64,000 nucleotides of DNA, from the NCBI RefSeq assembly GCF_014646295.1, contig NZ_BMNE01000002.1, forward strand, positions 683,440-747,439, read 5' to 3'. The number at the start of each line of letters is the position of its first letter. The first letter of the stretch is position 1. Below the pieces are notes generated by a model, which was not told the origin of the DNA, did no database searches, and was given only the letters and a program-made list of their open reading frames with translations. Positions 1-6,600 of this stretch are shown piece after piece. The stretch comes from Nocardia rhizosphaerihabitans. Its GTDB lineage: Bacteria; Actinomycetota; Actinomycetes; Mycobacteriales; Mycobacteriaceae. The translations under genes were made by a program, and so were the position numbers.

Positions 1-10
1 GCGCGATGGC

Positions 11-43
11 GATGCATTGACGTAATGATCACGTCAATGCATC
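11..43. promoter_or_regulatory. Perfect 13-bp inverted repeat over the fic start
   Basis: The arms GATGCATTGACGT (11-23) and ACGTCAATGCATC (31-43) are perfect reverse complements separated by 7 nt. The right arm covers the first codons of the Fic gene if it starts at 25. This position suits an operator or a hairpin that hides the translation start. No promoter can be assigned because only 24 nt lie upstream in the window. Function is inferred. Confidence 0.55.
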
Positions 44-1188
44 ATGGAGGGATGTTGTATCCGACACCGCAGCTGAACAGCCAGGACGAGACGGTCCTGG
101 CTGAGGTCGACAGCATGCGGGAGCGGCTGCGGCACCAGGTGCAGAGCGTCCCGGCGAAGTGGGCCGGTGGCCTCCGGAAGTTCCTCACCGCTGACGCCGT
201 GGCGGCGTCGAACTCGATCGAGGGATTCAAGGTCTCCACCGTGGATGTCGAGGACCTGATGGCCGGAGAGCAGGACGTCGATGTGTCCGACGAGGACCGC
301 GAGGAGACCCTGGCCTACCAGCGGATGATGACCTACCTGCAGACGCTGCACGACGCCCCGGACTTCCGTTTCAGCAAAGGGCAGTTGAACGCGCTGCACT
401 GGATCCTGCAGGGCCACCGCCACACATCCCGCAAGCCCGCCGGTCAATGGCGCTCCGGTCCGGTCTACGTAACCGACGCGCGAGACCCCAGTATCGCGGC
501 CTATACAGCTCCCGACGCCGAACAATTACCCGCCCTCGCGGACGAACTGGTGGCCTGGCTGAACACTCCCGACGACACGCACGCACTCGTCCGAGCGGCA
601 ATGGCTCACCTCCACCTGGTATCGATTCACCCTTGGTGTGACGGCAACGGCCGAATGTCGCGGTCCTTGCAGACCCTGCTGATCGCGAGGGAAGGCGTAC
701 TGGCGCCGGAGTTCTCGTCGATCGAGGCATGGCTCGGACGCCCAGGAAACACCTGGGAGTACTACCAGGTGTTGGCCCGCCGCGGCGCGCACTACCGACC
801 TGATCAGGATGTCTCCGAATGGATAAGCTTCAACCTGCTCGCCTATCACCAGCAGGCGCAGACAGTGCACGCGCGGTTCCAACGGTCCGGCAGAGTATGG
901 GAACAATCGTCGGAGTTCGCGGCGCAGACCGGACTCGACGATCGGATCGTCTCCGCCCTGCATGATGTGGCGATGGCCGGGCGAGTTCGCAGGTCACGAT
1001 ACGGGGAAAGCGAAGGGCTGAGCGTGCAGCAGGCCCAACGTGATCTGAAGGTACTGGCGCAGCGAGATGTATTGCAGCCGGTCGGGCGAACGAGAGCGCG
1101 CTATTACATTGCGGGGGAGAGATTTCCGCAGAACGTATTGGAGACGGCCCGAACGCCGACCAGTCTGGTGGATCCCTATCGGCCGTAG
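25..1188 (+). CDS. Fic family protein (putative AMP transferase)
   Basis: Fic enzymes transfer AMP or another nucleotide moiety to a hydroxyl side chain of a target protein. The catalytic motif HPWCDGNGRMSR is seen at residues 202-213, matching HPFx(D/E)GNGRxxR with W for F. An N-terminal S62-xxx-E66-G67 matches the (S/T)xxxE(G/N) autoinhibitory motif, so this looks like a class II, self-restrained Fic protein. The last roughly 120 residues look like a winged-helix domain, as in many stand-alone Fic proteins. Start choice is uncertain: ATG codons at 25, 37 and 52 are in frame, and a GGAGG at 46-50 lies too close to ATG 52 to serve it. No dedicated antitoxin gene is adjacent. The family call is firm; the target is unknown. 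Confidence 0.9.
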   Translation: MITSMHHGGMLYPTPQLNSQDETVLAEVDSMRERLRHQVQSVPAKWAGGLRKFLTADAVAASNSIEGFKVSTVDVEDLMAGEQDVDVSDEDREETLAYQRMMTYLQTLHDAPDFRFSKGQLNALHWILQGHRHTSRKPAGQWRSGPVYVTDARDPSIAAYTAPDAEQLPALADELVAWLNTPDDTHALVRAAMAHLHLVSIHPWCDGNGRMSRSLQTLLIAREGVLAPEFSSIEAWLGRPGNTWEYYQVLARRGAHYRPDQDVSEWISFNLLAYHQQAQTVHARFQRSGRVWEQSSEFAAQTGLDDRIVSALHDVAMAGRVRRSRYGESEGLSVQQAQRDLKVLAQRDVLQPVGRTRARYYIAGERFPQNVLETARTPTSLVDPYRP

Positions 1189-1284
1189 CGGGCATGTGCC
1201 GGGGCGTCGGTGCTGCCGGCTGGGCACCTATCGAGGCTCAGTCCGATGATTCGCGGACGCTCTCGCGTGTCTCCATAGATGCGA

Positions 1285-1440
1285 TCAGGTCTCGTCGCGT
1301 GCGTGGTTCCGTTCGCCGAACATTCTCATCCAATGAAGGATTTCTGATGTCTCAAGATCTGCGAGGAGGAAGGTGTACCATCCGCTATGATCAGCGATAT
1401 AAATCATCAGCAGCGTTCGGTGACGTCCCACCATGTCCAT
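1285..1440 (-). CDS. Possible small protein in the 1189-1509 gap
   Basis: The 321-nt gap between fic and the next gene contains a 51-codon open frame on the minus strand (ATG at 1440, TGA at 1285). Its translation is protein-like in composition (a hydrophobic stretch MIYIADHSGWYTFLL, then a charged tail), and the region is AT-richer than the core genome. No family is recognised and no convincing ribosome binding site is seen. It may be a real small gene, a remnant, or chance. Nothing else is evident in the gap. Confidence 0.25.
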   Translation of the reverse strand: MDMVGRHRTLLMIYIADHSGWYTFLLADLETSEILHWMRMFGERNHARDET

Positions 1441-1509
1441 GCGCGGTATGGTATGGCGGGGGTGTATCGTTTCGTGTGTTTCCAATTTTTATGGAATAAA
1501 AGCTCGCCA

Positions 1510-2025
1510 CTATTGGTCCCCGTAGAATCTTCTGCCGATGCGGAGCCATCGATGCTCCAACTCTGACGCAACTCTGCCAGTTATGTGTTGATTGCTTTCG
1601 AAACCCACTGTCAGGGCCACGACCTCCCATCCGTCGAGAAGATCGGCATCCGTCAGAAGAACTCGAAGATATCGAATGTTGAACTCGAATGGGAGACGTG
1701 ATCCGATGTCTATTACTTCGGCGAAGGTGCCGCCTCTGTTCAAGAGATCACTAACCGAAGTTCTTAAAGCTGCAATCAGTGCGATCCGTTTGTCGGGACT
1801 TATCTCGACAGCTGGAATGACGATGTAGCGACTACCCGTATAGGTTTGTATCGATACTGCTACGCGATCTCCGGCGTCATAATCCACATTGTCTAGGTAG
1901 GGAGGGTGAATTTCGACGATGGCGCCACTATCGAGTTCGAGAACGGCTTTCATGTCCGAAACGGACACGATCGTGCCATCGACAACGGTGCCGTCAGGAA
2001 TAGAATCTTTTGAATCGCTTGCCAT
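1510..2025 (-). CDS. Hypothetical protein, possible orphan immunity protein
   Basis: A 171-residue protein not assigned to a family. ATG at 2025 is chosen because GGAAAGGGAAGGG precedes it at good spacing; a longer frame runs upstream to 2103. Residues about 8-60 have the spacing of an S1-like OB fold (DGTIVSVSD...VLELDSG...DAGDRVAVSIQTY). The remainder looks alpha/beta with a basic C-terminus. Its codons are much AT-richer than core genes in this window, like the neighbouring toxin tip and DUF7660 gene. Position near the end of an RHS toxin locus suggests an immunity gene left by an earlier toxin cassette; this is inference from context and composition only. Confidence 0.55.
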   Translation of the reverse strand: MASDSKDSIPDGTVVDGTIVSVSDMKAVLELDSGAIVEIHPPYLDNVDYDAGDRVAVSIQTYTGSRYIVIPAVEISPDKRIALIAALRTSVSDLLNRGGTFAEVIDIGSRLPFEFNIRYLRVLLTDADLLDGWEVVALTVGFESNQHITGRVASELEHRWLRIGRRFYGDQ

Positions 2026-2156
2026 CGACCCTTCCCTTTCCATAGTGTGTTGAAAATTGGCGTTCTGTCGCTGCGCGATTATTTCGAGTTCGCCCAGAAC
2101 CACTCGGTTAGCTTAAAGTGCTCAATCCCTCTGTGATGTTTGCACCTCCAGCGCTA

Positions 2157-3037
2157 AGATCGTGTCTCATGTCGCGAGTCGGGCCTTGGCCAGCTTCTTG
2201 AAACAGGTGAATGCAGCGGCGAGGGTCAGGAACCCGAGGAAGTGTTCGGCTTTGCGGTCGTAGCGCAGGTTGAGCCGGTGGTAACCGGTCAGCCAGGAGA
2301 ATGTGCGTTCCACGACCCACTGGTGCCGCCCGAGGCGGTCGCTACGCTCGACACCCTTGCGGGCGATACGGACTCCGATACCCCGGTCAGCGACCCAGCG
2401 GCGCAGCTCAACGATGTCGTAGGCCTTGTCCGCGTGCAGTTTCGCGGGCTTGCGCCGGTGCGGTCCTCGCCGCGACCGCACCGCCAGGACCGCCCGAACG
2501 AGTGGGCGTAGGGCTTCGGCATCGTTGGTGTTGGCTGCTGAAACAGCTACGGCCAGGCGGATTCCCGCACGGTCGGTGAGGATGTGGAGCTTGGAACCGG
2601 GTTTGCCACGGTCGACCGGACTCCGCCCGGTCTTCGGACCCCTTTTATCGCGCGTACCGACGCCCCGTCGATCACCGCGCGTGACCAGTCGATCAAACCC
2701 GACCCACCGAGTTCGTCCAAGACAGCGCGATGCAGCCGCCGCCATACCCCGGCCCGGGTCCATGCTGTGAACCGGCGATGCGCGGTCGGCACACTGACAC
2801 CGAACGACGGCGGCAACAAACGCCACGCGCAACCGCTGGTCAGCACGAACACCACCGCGGTGAACACCGCTCGCTGATCGGTCGGCGCGGTACCACCGCC
2901 CTGGCTACGTGCCGGGAACACCGGCAGTAGCGGCTCGACGATCACCCACAACTCATCCGGCACCAACCGCCGCGACAGCTCGTCCACCACAACCGAACAT
3001 CATGCCCCACAACCGATCACGACGTGAGAAATGGTCT
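2157..3037 (-). mobile_element. Complete IS5-family (IS427-like) insertion sequence
   Basis: The element is 881 bp. The ends are imperfect inverted repeats: reading inward from the left, AGATCGTGTCTCATGTCGCG (from 2157), and from the right, AGACCATTTCTCACGTCGTG (from 3037), 14 of 20 matching. TA lies on both sides (2155-2156 and 3038-3039), the target duplication typical of the IS427 group. It encodes a single transposase in two overlapping frames. Intact ends and open frames suggest recent insertion and possible activity. Confidence 0.85.
2167..2990 (-). CDS. IS5-family transposase made by -1 frameshift
   Basis: The product is a DDE transposase that cuts and joins the ends of the surrounding IS. 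The first frame (2990 down to 2547) carries the DUF4096-type DNA-binding half and the first catalytic Asp (RAVIDGAS). The second frame (ending at 2167) carries the second Asp (LHADKAYD) and the catalytic Glu (WVVERTFSWL). Fusion requires a shift to -1 near an A4G4 run (complement of 2639-2646), the arrangement usual for IS427-group elements. Both frames are otherwise uninterrupted. An alternative is that a sequencing or mutational indel created the break, but the A/G run at the overlap favours programmed slippage. Confidence 0.85.
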
Positions 3038-3040
3038 TAA

Positions 3041-3406
3041 CATCAATTCCGTGAAGATGATCGACTAGCTGCCTCAGCTGCTCCCTTTCGCGGTGAAGAA
3101 GGAGTTTCTTCTGCAGCTGTTCGCTGGCCATCTTTCCTATCTGGGGTGGTAGACGTGAGTTTGTCTCCGACCTACCGGTAGCGCTTGCCCATCATGCTGG
3201 CATTGTGGCCACCGCCCTTCGGCTTGCAGGCATGGAGGTGCGGATTGATGCTTGATGTCACTGGTCTGCTGCGCAACTACGCGAGTGCCGGGGGCGTCTC
3301 GCGCTGATAGTATCTGCCGCGGCTTCCTGGATTCTCATCGAAGACATAGTTGCTGACGCGATGACGTTGAGCTTGAAATCTGTGGCCCAAAGAGGCTTGT
3401 TTCTCC
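3041..3406 (-). other. Gene-poor stretch with coding debris
   Basis: No intact gene is seen here apart from the start of the split gene at 3131. On the minus strand, directly after the DUF7660 stop, one frame reads a protein-like HRVSNYVFDENPGSRGRYY (about 3300-3390) and ends at a stop; another frame reads NPHLHACKPKGGGHNASMM (about 3190-3250) and ends at a stop at about 3177. These look like C-terminal ends of displaced cassettes rather than expressed genes. The assignment is weak and rests on composition and position behind the RHS gene. Confidence 0.35.
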
Positions 3407-3667
3407 CTACTCGTACATTACGCCTGCGTAGATAAGGAGTGCGACGAATTTCCAATCCGATGGTCTGCCGGGAATTCCCATACGCTGTAGGTTATCCTCG
3501 CTATCGAGGTCGAGGTCATCTAGCCAGGCGCCCGAGCCTTCGAGAAAGGACTCCAGGGTGCCGTTTTCGACCTGCTCAGGATTAGTCTTCAGTAGCGAAG
3601 TTAACTGCTGGATGAACTCGACCAAGTCCGCACGGCTGGTGACGGTATCGTAGTTTAATTCGGCCAT
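3407..3667 (-). CDS. DUF7660 family protein, likely RHS immunity protein
   Basis: An 86-residue acidic protein with the features of the DUF7660 family: residues 10-30 helical (RADLVEFIQQLTSLL), then ENGTLESFLEGSGAWLDDLD, and a C-terminal WKFVALLIYAGVMYE. Such proteins recur directly behind polymorphic toxin genes. The ATG at 3667 overlaps the end of the RHS gene by 13 nt, so the two are translated together, as expected for a toxin with its cognate immunity protein. It presumably binds and blocks the C-terminal toxin tip in the cytoplasm. Family resemblance is good; the immunity role is inferred from position. Confidence 0.75.
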   Translation of the reverse strand: MAELNYDTVTSRADLVEFIQQLTSLLKTNPEQVENGTLESFLEGSGAWLDDLDLDSEDNLQRMGIPGRPSDWKFVALLIYAGVMYE

Positions 3668-6600
3668 ATCATCCCACCTTCTCCTCGAATTCTGATGCTC
3701 TGCCCGTCTGTCTTGCTTGTCATTTTAAATGCATCCCTGGCTACTTGAGCCGGGGTTGCGGCGGTAATCGGTACATCGACTCCAGCCATTTGAAACGCCG
3801 CCAACCTTCTGTTGTCAAGCGAATAGAGGTTTCCATCTCGTTCGAAAACTCTGATTGGTGGTATGTCGGAGGGTATCACCTGCCCGGTTCTAAGGGACTC
3901 TGATAGATCAAATACTGAACTTCCATCGCGGAAATTTTGGCTAATCGAATCCTGGGTGAATCTGATCTCGCGAGGATTCGCGTAGTCTGGGATCAGTCCG
4001 AGTGGATCGATCCAATATGTAGGGTTGTGGGGGTAGGCGAATGGGTTTGATGCTGCGGTTAGGCCGAGCGGATCGGAGGTGAGGAAGCGGGCCGTATTGG
4101 GATCATACGTTCTGTAGTCGTTGTGGTGGAGACTGGTTTCGTGGTCGTGGTATTGACCCGGGTATCGGATGGGGATCGTTGTGCCAGACCAGGTGGTGTA
4201 TCCCCAATGGTTCTGCGATGCGGCTCCATCTTCTTCTGCGGTAACCGGATTGATGAGGGTGGTGGGTATCCCTGAAACGCTTCCAAGAACAACGGAATTT
4301 ACTGTATCGGTGTGTGTTTGGAGCGATTGGGTGAGAGGGGTATTCGTGCCCGGCCTGTAGTGCCAGCGGGAGGTTACGGAGGTGGCGGTGTCATACTGCT
4401 CAGCGAGTTCGCGCGTGTCGTATGTGAACTCAATGCTTTGGCGGATTTCGTCGGTGTTTCCGTCGCGAAGCTGCTTGGCGGTTCGGCGGCCGTGAGCGTC
4501 GTACGAATATTGCCACCATTCCTGGTTTGGTGAATAGACATCCGTCAACTGGTCGAAGGCGTTGTAGCGGTAGTGCCAGACGGCGGATTTGCGGGAGAGT
4601 CGGGTGGTGACTTTGCGGATGAGGCGGCCAGCGGGGTCGTAGTAGTAGTGGTTACGGCCTTCTCTCACGAGGAGGTTGTTGTGGTATTCGCGGCCCTCCA
4701 TCTGGCGATGTGCGGGCGGTGCGGCGGGGGCGGGGTCGACAGCGGCGGGGATGCTAGCGGTGATGTTGGAGAGGGCGTCGTACTCGTAGGCTTCGGATAT
4801 GTGGTTGTTGCGGGTGATGGTGTTGACGCGGCCGATGGGGTCGAGGGTGTAGGTGGCCCGGGTGGTGGCGGTGTCGGGGCGGGTGGTGGTGGTGTGGTGG
4901 TGGGTGAGGTAGCCGTCGGGGCGGTAGATGTAGTCGTCGCGGCGGATGGTGAAAGGGTCCGGGCGGTTCGTAGTTGGTGAGCCGAAGTCGCCTAGATCGA
5001 GGGTGAATTCTCGTGCCGGGAAGCCGGTGACGTGTTGGGAGGCGATGTTGCCGGTCGGGGTGAACGTGCGGTCGACCTGGACTTCTCCGATGCGCCAGCC
5101 TGTGAGGCGGCCTGCCGAGTCGTGGTTGAAGGTGATGTCAGTGTCATCGGCGGTCATGGCGGTGACATGGCCGAGGGCGTTGTGCCGCCAGGTTGTAGTA
5201 CCGCCGGTGGGGGTGGTGCGGCGGATTCGGCGGTTGCGGTGGTCGTATTCGTTGACCATCGGCGGCTGGTCGTCGAGCTTTTGGGTCGCGACCTGGCCGG
5301 TGGGGGTATAGGTGAATTCGAGGGTGTGGGTGCGGGTTTCGCCGGTGCCGTTGATGGCAGTGAGGATTCGGCCCAAGGGGTCGTGGGTGTAGGCGAGGTA
5401 TTCGCCGGTGTCGGCGGTGATCGAGGTGAGGTTGCCGAGGAGGTCGTAGCGGTGGTGGCGAGTGACGCCGGTCGCGGGGGTTACGGTGGCGATTCGACCG
5501 GTGGCGGTGTGGGTGTAGGTGGTGGTCGCGCCCGTGTAGTCGGTTTCGGATTGCAGGCGACCCGCGAGGTCGTATTCGTAGGTCCAGCGCTGGCCGAGGG
5601 GATTGATGACAGCGGTGAGGGCTCGTTCGGTGTTGTAGAGGTAGCGGTGTACCGAGCCGTCGGGGTCGGTGCGCGTGGAGATCTTGTCGAAGCCGCCGTA
5701 GGTGTACGACGTGACATGGCCTGCGCGGTTGGTATGGGTGAGGAGGTTGTTTTCTCCGTCGTAGGACCAGGCTTCCGAGTGGCCGTCGGGGTCGATGCGG
5801 CGGGCGGGCCGGCCTTCGGGCGTCCATTCGTAACGGGTGACGGCACCGAGTTGGTCGGTGACCTGGATGGGGCGGCCGAAGAGATCGCGCTGGATTTCGG
5901 TGGTCGCGCCATACGGGTCGGTGACCTTGATCGGCAGACCCGCCGAGTCGGCTTCGATGTAGGTGCGGGCGCCGTCGGGATCGCGGATTTCGGCGACGGC
6001 ACCGCATTGGTGGTGGTGGTACTCGGTTCGTGCGCCCGCGGGGTCGGTGACGGCGACGAGGTTGCCTGCCTTGTCCCACTCGCGGTGCTGGGTAGTGCCG
6101 TCGGCGTTGGTGATTGTCGACGGACGGTTGGGATATGCGTAGTCGATAGTGATCTGGCGGCCGTCGGGGCGGGTGATGGCGGCGACATCACCGTCGGAGG
6201 TGTAGATGTAAGTTGTTGTCGCGCCGTCCGGTTCGGTCACCGTGAGGGGTTTGCGGGCGGCGTTGTAGTCGATGTGGCGGTGGCCGCCATCGGGGGCGCG
6301 GAGATCGCGCAGGCGTAGGTCGCTGTCGAATCCGTAGCCGGTGACACCGCCGCGGGAGTCGGTCATACGTGTCAGCCGGCCGGTGCCGTTGCCGAATTCG
6401 AGATATTCGTATTCGGCGTCGAAGACGCCATCGGCGCCGCGCTGGGAGACAACCCTGCCGGATTCGTCATAGGTGTTGGTCACCCAGCTGCCGTTGGAGT
6501 CCGTCCACGACAGCATGCGGTGTTGGTCGTCGTAGGCGAAGCGGGTGACTCCACCGACACCGTTGGTCACGGAGGTCAGTTCGCCGTTGTCGTATCCGAA

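Larger units (their letters stand above)
2108..3131 (-). pseudogene. Small gene split by the IS insertion
   Basis: Upstream of the IS an open frame starts at ATG 3131 (MASEQLQKKLLLHREREQLR, strongly helical) and is derailed when it enters the element at 3037. If the element and one copy of the TA target duplication are removed, positions 3131-3038 join 2154-2108 in frame and continue as VSAGGANITEGLSTLS to a TAA at 2108, giving 46 residues. The restored frame supports both the IS boundaries and coding before insertion. No family is recognised. The sequence just before ATG 3131 has only AGGAAAG very close to the start, so the true start is uncertain. Confidence 0.55.

Noticed and set aside
5032..6318. 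A 428-codon open frame opposite the RHS repeats
   Set aside because: Val/Gly/Ala-rich low-complexity shadow of the YD repeats; no ribosome binding site or motif.
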